Assembly (NCBI GenBank): GCA_020465985.1
Contig: JAANYP010003832.1
Span: 62,001 to 126,000, forward strand
Source of the DNA: Centrapalus pauciflorus
Taxonomy: Eukaryota > Streptophyta > Magnoliopsida > Asterales > Asteraceae
Reading direction: 5' to 3'
DNA: 64,000 nucleotides
Under the pieces are notes generated by a model that was not told the origin of the DNA, made no database searches, and was given only the letters and a program-made list of their open reading frames with translations. The position numbers and the translations under genes were made by a program. Shown piece after piece: positions 55,498 to 64,000 of the stretch. Position 1 is the stretch's first letter. Each line of letters opens with the position of its first letter.

Positions 55498-56590
55498 GTA
55501 ACTTCTTTTTAACCTTCTTTTAGCTTTTAATGTCTTCTTTTATGTGTTTGATTCTATATTTTTTCTTCCTTTTTATTCTCGGTTTTTACTAGTTTTAGGT
55601 AGTTTAATGTGTTATTTCTTCTTAGTTGTAGTTAGATAAAATGATCCTTAGGTTCTTTCAGTTTAGGATCTGTAATTTCATGCATTTTCAGTAACATTCT
55701 AACTGTTCACGTTTATATCTTGCATGAACATTAACTGCACTCATGCAGTTTCGGATGTCCGAATTCGGACCACCACCCGGATTCGGATGTCCGACTTAGA
55801 ATAAGTTCAAAATTTTTTAAAGTACAAAATCACATTTCGGACCACTGTTGATCCGAATTCGGTTCACTGTTGATCCGAATTCGGACCATCACATCAGGGT
55901 CAAATTTTCAAAATTGAGAAATTGTCTAAGTATGTTCACCACTATGCATCCGAATCCGGATGATACCCGGATTCGGTCCTCATCTGAATTTCAGGTACCA
56001 TCCGAAATTGGAACACTTTCATTTCATTGCATGCATTTTCACAAGTCAAAATCCGAATTCGGACCATGTTCACACCACATCCGAATTCGGACCACCTTCC
56101 AATCATATCATGAACTACACTTCGGACCACCATCCGAATTCGGTCCCCATGTATCACATCATCCGAATTCGGTCTCACTCACTTCATTCATGCATCATTC
56201 CATTTCGGACTGATCTGAATTCGATGACACTGTTCATCCGAATTCGGACCATCCGAAATCCAACACTTAGGATTTTTTTTTTTTTTTTGAAATTTTCATT
56301 TTTCTTGTTTTCCATTTCTGCATTTTCATATAAATTAAAAAAAAATCACAAAAATAGTTCCATCCAAGTGCATCATTGATTAGAGTTAGGATCAGTGTTT
56401 GAGTGAAACGGTCTTATCTAACATCGGTCTCTTAACGATTGACTTTGGACTTTGTTAGTAGAATTTTATTCTACTAATAAAGACCCGATGTTAAATAGAT
56501 CAGACAATTTCTATTTCACACTCATCTAGACTTCACATCAATGCTTTATCATATCAAGTCTTATGATTCTAACTTTGTTGCACTTTGCAG
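55498..56590 (+). other. Candidate 5'-leader intron upstream of the accessory ORF
   Basis: Donor GAG/GTAACT at 55498. Acceptor TTTGCAG ends at 56590, five bases before the ATG at 56595. The 1.09-kb interior is T-rich and holds the TTCGGACC array. If real, the leader is spliced directly onto the accessory ORF start. The short ORFs inside (55848, 55960) are repeat by-products. Confidence 0.5.
55741..56265 (+). repeat. Array of CCGAATTCGGACC words in the copia element
   Basis: About seventeen copies of TCCGAATTCGG(A/T)CC or half-site variants at irregular 15-50 bp spacing. The full word is palindromic with a central GAATTC. It is the same word as in the LTR of gypsy element D (7800-8060). Confidence 0.85.
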
Positions 56591-56594
56591 GAAA

Positions 56595-59500
56595 ATGGAT
56601 CCCGCAATTGTTCTTACCATACCCCATCCTCCTATCCCTAACAACAACGCTCAGCTACCCGAGGAAGCCATTTTGTCGAGCGCCGAGTTTGTCGAGTTTA
56701 TCCCCCATAACTGGCAACTCGACGTCTCTATCCTCCCAAAAGAATCCCAAACCCTTGCCTTTGACATTCTCACCCGCCATCCCATATATTATGCCCTTTC
56801 AATAACCATAGCCGTTCCCCAGATCTACCTACAACAATTCTGGAACAGGCTTCAATTCATAACCGAACCTGAACCTCACTTCACCTCCACCATTGACTGT
56901 GTTCCAGTCAAAGTCACAACCGCAGCCATCCGTCACATCCTTCGTCTTCCCATACAAGACTATATTCCTTCCATTGACTCGTTCGATCCTAACCCATCCG
57001 TCTCAGAAGCCCTATCTGAAATTCAAACCCTAGGGTATGACGGCCCTCTCACCAAACCTTCGGACTTCCGCACCAAAAACCTTCAGTCCCACTGGAGGAT
57101 TCTCTTCGATGTGCTCAACAAGTGCCAAACAGCCAAGCATTCCGGTCACGACTCAGCGTCGGCCCAGGTATTAGCCATGTTCACTGGCTTTGCCTTCGAT
57201 CGACACGTGGACTATGCGGCTTTCATTTTCGAAGAATTAAGAAGAGTCCACGTGGAAAGAAGCACAAAGAAAGGACGCAAGTATGTCCCCTATCAACGAT
57301 TCCTTCAGCTCATCATCCAGTATGCAATGGATCAGGACGAAGACATTCATGAGCGTCCAGAAGCTGATGTCTACCCCACCGTGGCTATCCAGAAATTGAC
57401 TTTGCCAAAGGGGGCCCCGACAGTACAGGTGATGAAAATTCCATTATCGACTCTAACAAGGTCGAGGGGTACACATCGGGTAAGGGAATATATGAGAGAA
57501 TATTATCCGGATGAGTCTCAGTCTGAATCGACTGAGACTAACCAGTCCGAAGGTGAGCAACAAGAGAGTGAGAACGAGGGAGAAAGGATGGATGTACAAC
57601 AATCACTGGGTTATGGTGAGAGGGAGGCTGAGAGTGTAAGGGAGGGAGCTGCAGGTGAGACGGCAGAGACGACGGATTCTGAACGAACTGTCTCTGTCGT
57701 AAGACCGAGGGATATGCAATCTGAGGGTGAACCAAGCCCCATTAGCCGGACTCCCACTCAAAAGACCGTTAGTCCAGCGGTCGAAACAACCCCAACCATC
57801 CACTTGGTTTCCCCTCAAAGGGAAACCACTTCATTCCACGGGGATCTTCCACACACGCCATCGCCCTCTCATTCGGAGAGTGGCGGTGTTGAAAGAGGTC
57901 ACACTCCTCCCCACGTGACCGACCTTCCTTCGCCCACGATTCCATCCCCACAAATAGACACCGTGCACGATGCCTTTGTGGCATCCCCAAGAGCTGCCTC
58001 CGTGGCAGCTCCAGAAACTTCCAGATCTGAGCATCCCGTAGTGGAGCCAGAGATGACGGAAGGAAGACCGGGAGTGGCTCAATCTACGCCGTCCACTTCC
58101 GGCCATCTCCCCATCAATTTGGAGATGTTAACGGCAGCATTACGTGCTGCCGGAGTTATCACCCGGGCTGACCTGGACGCCCAAAGGGAGGCAGCCGAGA
58201 AACGACATACCGCCCTTCTTTCTCTTATAAAGGGTAAGGGTGTCGCCTCCGAAGCCGGCCCCTCACCAGGATCCCATTCAGTCCAACTTCAAATGGCGGA
58301 GCTCTCTGACAAACTGGACGCACTTAATCGCCTAATCCTTCAAGTCCAAGAGCAACTCAATTCAAGGATGGATCGCCTTGAGTCGGCGGTTATAGATCTT
58401 CAGTGCCGCACTCAGGCCGAAGCCCCCAAAAGAAAACATGACGACCAGGACGACCCTGATCGTCATGAGGGGGAGAAGCGCAGAAAAGTACAATTTGAGG
58501 AGCCCATGCTGGGTATAGGGGGAGCAGAGACCGCCGAGGGGTTTGAATTTCAGGGGTCGGGGGAAAAGTCACAAGAGGCTCAGGAGTACATGCTAATAGA
58601 AGACGAGCCGATGGTCGAGGGTCCAGCTCCACTGGATCCAATGACAGCCATGGTAGAATTTGAGGAGCCACACGAGAAGGTTGAAATCATATTAGTTTCT
58701 GATTCAGATTCTGATACCGAGGACACCCAACCACTTTTAACTCCTAAGCCTGAACCTGATTCTCCAACCAAAAAATCCTCATCCTCTTCCTTCGATTTCC
58801 TGAATTCACCACCCAGAGCCCAACAGGAAGACATACTCTCATCCATCAAAGCTCCCCAATCACTAAAAGAATCCCACATTACAGTCAGCCCACCAAGATC
58901 CCCAAGCCCTCCACCAGTCCAACAAACCCAACGCTCAGGTCCCTCCCCAACAAAAAGGGTTGACTGCTTCGACAAGACTTCGGAGGGTCCTGGCGTGTAC
59001 AGAAAAGACGATTTATTCTGGGTAGACCACTACACCAAAGGAAAAGTTCATACACTGCCGCAGGAAGAAAAAGACCAAATGCGTCAAGAACGGCGGGGGA
59101 CAATTATAAAGCTTCTTGAAGCCAAAAGATCTGAAATCGAAGAACCCCCCGTCCAAGGCCTGAAAGAATTTCTGCAAAACTTTCCCCCGGAGAAGTTTCA
59201 AAATCCATATCTTGAAGAAAGGTTCAAGATGGTTTTCAGAAAGAAGCCTGGAGCGTTCAGCAGACGCCTTCTCATGGAACTTACAAATGTCTCCAAAGCT
59301 GAACAGGCTGAATACTACCAATTAATGCTCCGGGAACAAAGGTCTAAGGTGTCAAAGTTAAAGATCAAAAAGCTCAAGACAATCACGATGTGCAAAAGAG
59401 CCAGAGTCTTCTATCCCTCCTACCAAGTGGAAAGAGAAGATGGGACGGGAGATGACATCTTCGAGTATGATCTTGACTTCATAAGTGCAGATGACGTTGA

Positions 59501-60029
59501 ATTCCTTCACAATAGTCTGAAAAATCGCATCAAGAAACGTCTATCGCACATGACCGCAGTAGGAGCCCTAGTACGAAGCATGAATCGCCGATCGATAATA
59601 ATGTGCCTAAGAGATTTTCAGATGGCGATCGAAAGTGCTATGGTTAAGGTAGGGCTACGTGCACCGGAACAAGACAGCTTTCTCCTAGCCCACCACCCGG
59701 CCTACAGAGTTATACTTAATGGAGATCCGGGTGTTATTTTTGTGAACTACAAGGGCTACAAAAGGTATATGCGCTTTGAGGATCTACCTTGCTATTCCGA
59801 TGGTACACTTCGACTGGTTCGAGCTGCTCTCACAAAGAAAGTACAAGATTATGATGCTCAACCAGATCCTGAACAGAGATGCTCACCTACGGAGATACAG
59901 AATACACTCAGCGGCATAGACTACCTGAACGAGCGGCTACATACAAGACAAGTAACCAGACGATTCCACGTCATACTTGGTCTACGTGAATCCACAGATC
60001 ATGCCCGCGTTCCAGGACCTCCTAAGTGA
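56595..60029 (+). CDS. Sirevirus-type accessory protein (third ORF), function unknown
   Basis: 1,144 codons from the ATG at 56595. An in-frame ATG exists at 56541, but it lies before the candidate splice acceptor, so I prefer 56595. The N-terminal domain (about residues 30-270) has a VPQIYLQQFW motif and resembles proteins encoded after pol in Sireviruses, often called envelope-like. A long acidic, Ser/Pro-rich linker (about 290-540) follows. Next come a likely coiled coil (about 562-610, MAELSDKLDALN) and basic clusters PKRKHDD and EKRRKV that look like a nuclear localisation signal. A second acidic/Pro-rich linker precedes a C-terminal domain (about 830-1130). I see no signal peptide or transmembrane helix, which argues against an envelope role. 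Confidence 0.85.
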   Translation: MDPAIVLTIPHPPIPNNNAQLPEEAILSSAEFVEFIPHNWQLDVSILPKESQTLAFDILTRHPIYYALSITIAVPQIYLQQFWNRLQFITEPEPHFTSTIDCVPVKVTTAAIRHILRLPIQDYIPSIDSFDPNPSVSEALSEIQTLGYDGPLTKPSDFRTKNLQSHWRILFDVLNKCQTAKHSGHDSASAQVLAMFTGFAFDRHVDYAAFIFEELRRVHVERSTKKGRKYVPYQRFLQLIIQYAMDQDEDIHERPEADVYPTVAIQKLTLPKGAPTVQVMKIPLSTLTRSRGTHRVREYMREYYPDESQSESTETNQSEGEQQESENEGERMDVQQSLGYGEREAESVREGAAGETAETTDSERTVSVVRPRDMQSEGEPSPISRTPTQKTVSPAVETTPTIHLVSPQRETTSFHGDLPHTPSPSHSESGGVERGHTPPHVTDLPSPTIPSPQIDTVHDAFVASPRAASVAAPETSRSEHPVVEPEMTEGRPGVAQSTPSTSGHLPINLEMLTAALRAAGVITRADLDAQREAAEKRHTALLSLIKGKGVASEAGPSPGSHSVQLQMAELSDKLDALNRLILQVQEQLNSRMDRLESAVIDLQCRTQAEAPKRKHDDQDDPDRHEGEKRRKVQFEEPMLGIGGAETAEGFEFQGSGEKSQEAQEYMLIEDEPMVEGPAPLDPMTAMVEFEEPHEKVEIILVSDSDSDTEDTQPLLTPKPEPDSPTKKSSSSSFDFLNSPPRAQQEDILSSIKAPQSLKESHITVSPPRSPSPPPVQQTQRSGPSPTKRVDCFDKTSEGPGVYRKDDLFWVDHYTKGKVHTLPQEEKDQMRQERRGTIIKLLEAKRSEIEEPPVQGLKEFLQNFPPEKFQNPYLEERFKMVFRKKPGAFSRRLLMELTNVSKAEQAEYYQLMLREQRSKVSKLKIKKLKTITMCKRARVFYPSYQVEREDGTGDDIFEYDLDFISADDVEFLHNSLKNRIKKRLSHMTAVGALVRSMNRRSIIMCLRDFQMAIESAMVKVGLRAPEQDSFLLAHHPAYRVILNGDPGVIFVNYKGYKRYMRFEDLPCYSDGTLRLVRAALTKKVQDYDAQPDPEQRCSPTEIQNTLSGIDYLNERLHTRQVTRRFHVILGLRESTDHARVPGPPK

Positions 60030-60032
60030 TCG

Positions 60033-60044
60033 AAAAGGGGGAGA
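60033..60044 (+). other. Polypurine tract of the copia element
   Basis: AAAAGGGGGAGA between the accessory ORF stop and the LTR start TGTTAG. Confidence 0.85.
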
Positions 60045-60045
60045 T

Positions 60046-60391
60046 TGTTAGATTAATTATTTCGATCCTAGGAGTTATTTTGTAATATTTATTATCATTG
60101 TAATTTGTCTTGTATTTATTTCTATGTATTTCATGTTTATGTAATAGTATAGGGGCCATTGTTGCCAAGTCTTGTAAGTTAATTAAATGAGCCTATAAAG
60201 GCTCCTAGGGTTTGCTTTTTCAAAGACACATGGTTGACATTTGAATTCTCACCAGCCGCCACTGTTCATCAATATTATAACATTCATATTGTCTTCTTTC
60301 TTATTAAACACATTTATTGAGCTCGTTTTCTTCATGTGTTTGATGAGATAATCATTGAGGTGCTGAATACATACGGGATTTCATATTAACA
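60046..60391 (+). repeat. 3' LTR of the copia element
   Basis: 346 bp, TGTTAGATTAATT to TATTAACA, with TATAAAG at 60194-60200. After it the sequence is a minus-strand gypsy LTR. The 5' LTR is not in the window, so the ends rest on the TG...CA termini, the polypurine tract and the switch to gypsy sequence. The short length is at the low end for this lineage. Confidence 0.75.
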
Positions 60392-60589
60392 ACCTGCTTT
60401 ATTCTTGCCCTTATCAGCTTTTCCTGAAAAGAGAGTTGTCATGACAGAGTAAGCTAACACTGCTTAGTGAGTTAACAGAGTTCCATAAGTTACCACACAT
60501 ATATAACATACTATCAGCTCATGTCGGCAAGGCAACATGCCAGAGACGGCAAAAGGTTAGGGGGATCAGCGAAATCTGTATTCCCATGT

Positions 60590-60607
60590 GTAAGGCCGAA
60601 GCCCTAC
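60590..60607 (-). other. C(UUCG)G hairpin in LTR G
   Basis: Exact reverse complement of the 18-nt hairpin, conserved although this LTR is otherwise the most diverged of the group. Confidence 0.75.
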
Positions 60608-60846
60608 TTGAAGTGTATGGAAACAGGGCAGATAGGAAAGGAATCTGTAGAATTCCCACCTGTGAATGGAGATCTCCCATTCGGGAAGAGCAGTTAATGC
60701 AGTATGCAGATGCAAATGTACCAATAAACAAGTAAGCAGCAACCATGCTAAGTAATTACATAGAATGTAAAGGTAAGCATGCAGTTCAAGGCATATCAGT
60801 TCTCCAGTTTCAGCAATGTCTAACGTAAGTTCCTAACATACAATTA

Positions 60847-61042
60847 AGTAATCAAGGAACATGCAGCAAAAGTTGTTCGGTTTTAGCAGTGTGTAACATA
60901 CGTTCCTAATATACAATTAAGTAATCAAGGAACAAACAGTAGCAGTTTGTTCCATACAAGGCAGTAACAATCACCAATAAGCATCGAAACATATGCAAGT
61001 AAGTAATGTAATATGTCACTCACAGTGGTATTGCGCAATGCA
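60847..61042 (-). repeat. Founder segment of the 196-bp satellite inside LTR G
   Basis: From AGTAATCAAGGAACATGCAG to GCGCAATGCA, 196 bp. It matches a whole satellite monomer collinearly (same boxes, same order, same spacing), but only once, embedded in LTR sequence on both sides. In the arrays GAGCAATGCA joins directly to AGTAATCAAGG. In the LTR the two ends lie next to similar words, CAATTAGTCAA and CAATTAAGTAATCAA. Confidence 0.85.
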
Positions 61043-61309
61043 ATTAGTCAATATAGTGCTTAAACAAATTAAGCTGTCCGTATTACTCTGTCAGTCTGGT
61101 CAGTTCCTGCATATCAATCACAATCTCATACACATGATCTATATAATCCTAACTGCATTAATTAGGTTAATTATCATGTTTTGTTGTCGAGTCTATGGTA
61201 ATTCCTAATGTCACAGAGTGAGCCTATCCTTATCATATGTCCAATAAGTCCATAAGAACTCCTTTAGGTCATTACCAAGGTATGACTTGAGTTCCTAGCA
61301 GATTCTTAT

Positions 61310-61740
61310 AGTTTCCTAGGTTTTTACCTAGGTATGGCCTTGTTTCAAGGCCAAACACAAGGCAAGCAAGGCAGAAACACATCACACCTAAGCACAACAG
61401 GTCATAAGCTGGTCAAATAGGTCATTTTAGGATACAAGTGTGTTGCCAAGTGATGGCCAGCTGTTCCTAAGTGTTTGGCCTGGTTAGACTAGTCACGGCC
61501 ACAGTTCTAGGCCTTAACTAGGGCAATTAAGGCCATTTCAGATTCTAGCAAGGCAGGATACTTAGGGACAACTAAGGCCAAACATGGGCCATTTGGTGTC
61601 CTTAGTGCACATGTCAAGTTTCACGTCATAACTAGGTCGTTAAGTCCTGGTTGTCCTTTTATTGGCCAGTCGAGCCCAATTACGGTCCGTTTAATGTCAT
61701 TTTCAATTACAGCAAGGCCAGGCAGGTCATGTCAATGTCT
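61310..61740 (-). repeat. Cluster of AGGCCA / GGCCTT words in LTR G
   Basis: About fifteen AGGCC or GGCCA words within 430 bp, in the LTR zone where the A/B/C LTRs carry TCGAATCT words. Spacing is irregular. Confidence 0.6.
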
Positions 61741-62509
61741 AAGGGTACATAACAATAAAACAAGTGTTTTTCCTGTTTTGAGTTAAGTCCCAAAGTCAAT
61801 GGATCAAGTGGTGCATGTTTAGGCCATTAAAGAGCATTAATTGGGCCCATTAAGCCCAATGAGGCCCAACAGTTGGAGCTGCAGGTCAAATACATATATT
61901 CAAGTTTATTAAGTCAAAATATATCAAACTCGACATGCAGTTGCAGGTTCTTGTAGTACTCTTAAGAGCTTTCCAATGATATAAAGAACTCAAGATTTGG
62001 CCAAGTAGATTGGGAGAAGTCTTAGAGAGAATTTTTTTAGAGAGAGAGGCTCTCAAACATGAAAAAAAAATCTGATTTTGGGGAGGATGCAAAGAATGAG
62101 CCATTTCAGCCCCTTTACCCCCTTATTAAATTTGATTTTCAGCCCCAATTAGCAAAATACCGATTTACCCTTAATGAAATGCTATATTTGTCGTTGCTTG
62201 TCCTCATTTTGCATTTTAAATGCCAGAAATAGCAATGAGGTATTTCTTTTTGCTAATACTTGTCTTTTTAGACTAGTTTAATTATTTTAGTCTATTTTTA
62301 TTATTCTCAAGTCTTTAAATCTTTCAATATTTAAATTTATTTTAACTAATTTAAGCAAGTTTTCTTTATTAACTATAACTTGTTATAATTAATTACATAC
62401 AAGGCATATCTTCACATATTTCACATAATTAAACCCAATTAGGCAAAAATTCTTAAACATCCAAAGTTTGTTGCTATAATCTATATTTTATAAATTATAG
62501 GTTGTTACA

Positions 62510-64000
62510 CATACTCACGATTCCATCGTAGCTGCATACAAGATTCTCTTCGTCAACATTGAACGATTTCTGAAAGTTATCATAATGTCCACGATTAATC
62601 AAATCCGCCATTTGATTGGTTAATTGAACAACCACTTGATCTATTTGTTCCTTACTTTGTGTCGTAAATTGTGGTTCCATTTCTCATTTATATGCATGGC
62701 CTAATGCTAATGCCCTATCGTTAGATTGATGGCATCAATGATACACTTTTGTTTCACAAACCTCACTAAATTGAAAAACTGTTTAAATAGTAGCTAGCCA
62801 TTTGAGGATAACCCTTCTAGATGACTAACTCCATTAGACTCTAAGATTCCAATCGTCAATCTGGTCTAACTCCATTAGACTCTATTGTCGTCCTCACGAT
62901 TCCATCTTCGCTGCTCTACGAGATTCTCTTCGATGTTGAACCGTCAACCTTGAACAAGTTCTCTAAGTCATAATAGTATCCATGATTAATCAAATCTACC
63001 TTTTGATTGGTTTATTGAACAACCACTTGATCAATCTGTTCCTCACATCGTGTTGTAAATCATGGCTCCAATACTTATTCATATGCATGGAACCAACATG
63101 CTGATGTCGTGCCTTGTAGGCCCATCAAGGTATACGTTCGTTATAACAGGCCTCTTTGAATAGAAAAACCTCATCTATAGTAGCCACCCAATTATAGAAT
63201 TGCGTTATCACACACCAATTTGAATTTAAAACCTCTTCTACAGTAGCCAACCATTCGATTAGCCATTCAAGATTCAGAATAACTCCATTAAATTCTAAGA
63301 TTTCAATCGTCGATTTGACTTTTCAATAATTAATGTTATCCCCATGTATCTATTTTAGCTGCTATACCAGATTCTCTTCGAAAACGAATTATCACCACTA
63401 AACAAGTTCTCAAAGTCATCACCATGTGCACGATTAATCAAATCCACCCTTGGTTAATTGAACGACCAATACTTGATCTATATGTTCCTTACTTCATGTC
63501 GTAAATCGTCCTTCCAATTCTCATTCATATGCATGTCACCATGCAGATGCCTTATCACATAGACTGGTGGCAATCCGACAGCTTAATTACTACTGTTATT
63601 CCCAAAATTATGTTTTAGCCGCTCTACCAGATTATCTTTGGTGACAAATCGTCACCAGTAGATGTTTCATAAAAGTCATCATTATCTCCATGATTAACCA
63701 AATCCAACTTCTGATTGGTTTATAGAACGACCGCTTGATCTAATGGTTCCTCACTTCGTATTGTAAATCATGACTCCAATTCTTACTCATATGCATGGTA
63801 CCATGCTGATGCCTACCATCTAAACTGATGGCCACCAAGGATACACGTTAATTATCACTCTCCTTTTTGATTTCTCTTCTGCCGTAGCCAGCCATTTGAT
63901 TAACCCTTCTAGATTCAAACTAACAACATCATATTTTTAATCGTCAATTCGGGCTTTCAATTACTATTGTCAAATCCACGATTCTGTTTTGGCCACTCCA
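62510..64000 (-). repeat. Degenerate tandem repeats (~260-450 bp units) carrying a decayed reading frame
   Basis: Related blocks begin near 62518, 62898, 63348, 63608 and 63977. Shared boxes in order are AGATTCTCTTCG, ATTAATCAAATC, TTGAACAACCACTTGATC, TCATATGCATGG, GCTGATGCC and CTCCATTAGA(C/T)TCTAAG. The last block is cut by the window edge. On the minus strand each block contains the same reading frame (consensus around EEQIDQVVVQ.TNQ) with stops or frameshifts in the later copies. I do not recognise the protein. Confidence 0.75.
62515..62680 (-). pseudogene. Best-preserved copy of the tail-repeat reading frame, unknown protein
   Basis: About 55 codons from ATG at 62680: MEPQFTTQSKEQIDQ, then a TNQMADLINRG segment and a KSFNVDEENL segment. 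It then runs into LTR G, which truncates it. Copy 2 (near 62898-63070) keeps the same residues but has a stop after the EP pair and more downstream. Copy 3 (near 63350-63520) reads FTT-stop-SKEHIDQ. Such a polar N-terminus could be a retrotransposon gag start or a host exon. I cannot decide. Confidence 0.45.

Larger units (their letters stand above)
53361..60391 (+). mobile_element. Ty1/copia element, Sirevirus-like, 3' part
   Basis: It begins abruptly in RT at the end of LTR B, so gag, protease, integrase and the 5' LTR are missing. It holds RT-RNase H, a 2-kb noncoding stretch with a candidate internal promoter and intron, a long accessory ORF, a polypurine tract and a 346-bp 3' LTR. An extra ORF between pol and the 3' LTR is the known hallmark of the Sirevirus (SIRE/Maximus) lineage. 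Both ORFs are free of stops, suggesting a fairly recent insertion. It lies inside the minus-strand gypsy LTR G. Confidence 0.88.
60392..62509 (-). repeat. Minus-strand gypsy LTR 'G', cut by the copia insertion
   Basis: It starts within the LTR, at the reverse complement of the AAAGCAGGT/GATAAGG segment seen in the other LTRs, and ends at 62509 in GGTTGTTACA (LTR start TGTAACAACC). The hairpin is at 60590-60607. A full satellite founder unit is at 60847-61042. AGGCCA words replace the TCGAA words at about 61310-61740. It is a diverged relative of the A/B/C LTRs. No internal region adjoins it at 62510, so it is a solo LTR or a fragment. Confidence 0.85.

Noticed and set aside
56541..56594. Upstream ATG of the copia accessory ORF
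   Set aside because: It lies before a good splice acceptor (TTTGCAG at 56590). The ATG at 56595 follows it by five bases and is the better start.
58390..58975. Long minus-strand ORFs opposite the accessory ORF (58390-58671, 58580-58975, 59013-59321)
   Set aside because: Shadows of a long plus-strand frame, with low-complexity composition.
61886..62104. Minus-strand 72-codon ORF in LTR G
   Set aside because: Lies in the LTR leader region. No similarity to known domains and no support in related LTRs.

Overview
This window is repetitive plant nuclear DNA, probably from a eudicot and plausibly pericentromeric. I see no host protein gene, rRNA or tRNA gene. It consists of nested LTR retrotransposons and a tandem satellite. 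The plant assignment rests on chromodomain Ty3/gypsy polyproteins, a Sirevirus-like Ty1/copia element with an extra ORF after pol, and primer-binding sites matching the 3' end of initiator tRNA-Met. Species cannot be told from the sequence.

Layout: (1) 1-5524, 3' part of gypsy element C (broken gag-pol plus 3' LTR), sitting inside the integrase region of gypsy element D. (2) 5525-9008, the rest of D with its 3' LTR. (3) 9009-9253 and 18773-20594, a ~196-bp satellite split by complete gypsy element A (9254-18772, two 2,150-bp LTRs, target duplication GAACA). (4) 20595-25020, two LTRs head to head (a truncated minus copy and a full plus copy); satellite orientation flips here. (5) 25021-33302, about 42 satellite monomers with higher-order periodicity, opposite in orientation to the left array. 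(6) 33303-44348, a solo LTR (duplication GGTAC, one copy mutated to GGTGC) containing minus-strand gypsy element E (35523-44274, duplication TCGTT). (7) 44349-44624, more satellite. (8) 44625-53360, gypsy element B, the one with the longest open frame but carrying two internal deletions and no target duplication. (9) 53361-60391, the 3' part of a Ty1/copia element with open RT-RNase H and a 1,144-residue accessory ORF that appears to have its own promoter and intron. (10) 60392-62509, a minus-strand gypsy LTR (G) interrupted by the copia element. (11) 62510-64000, about five degenerate direct repeats that each carry a decayed copy of one short reading frame.

Main observations. LTR G contains, once and collinearly, the 196-bp segment that is tandemly repeated in the satellite arrays, so the founder sequence of the satellite lies at 60847-61042. 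The arrays show 9-monomer (about 1,757 bp) and 5-monomer (about 981 bp) higher-order repeats. All eight LTRs of the A/B/C/G group carry an identical 18-nt hairpin with a C(UUCG)G loop. Several unrelated LTR families, and the copia intron, carry arrays of a short CpG-centred word (TTCGAA, TTCGGACC, ACTCGAA). Elements A and E have nearly identical LTRs but dead coding regions, which suggests they were copied as defective templates using proteins supplied by other elements.

All conclusions come from reading the sequence by eye. No alignment, database search or structure prediction was run.
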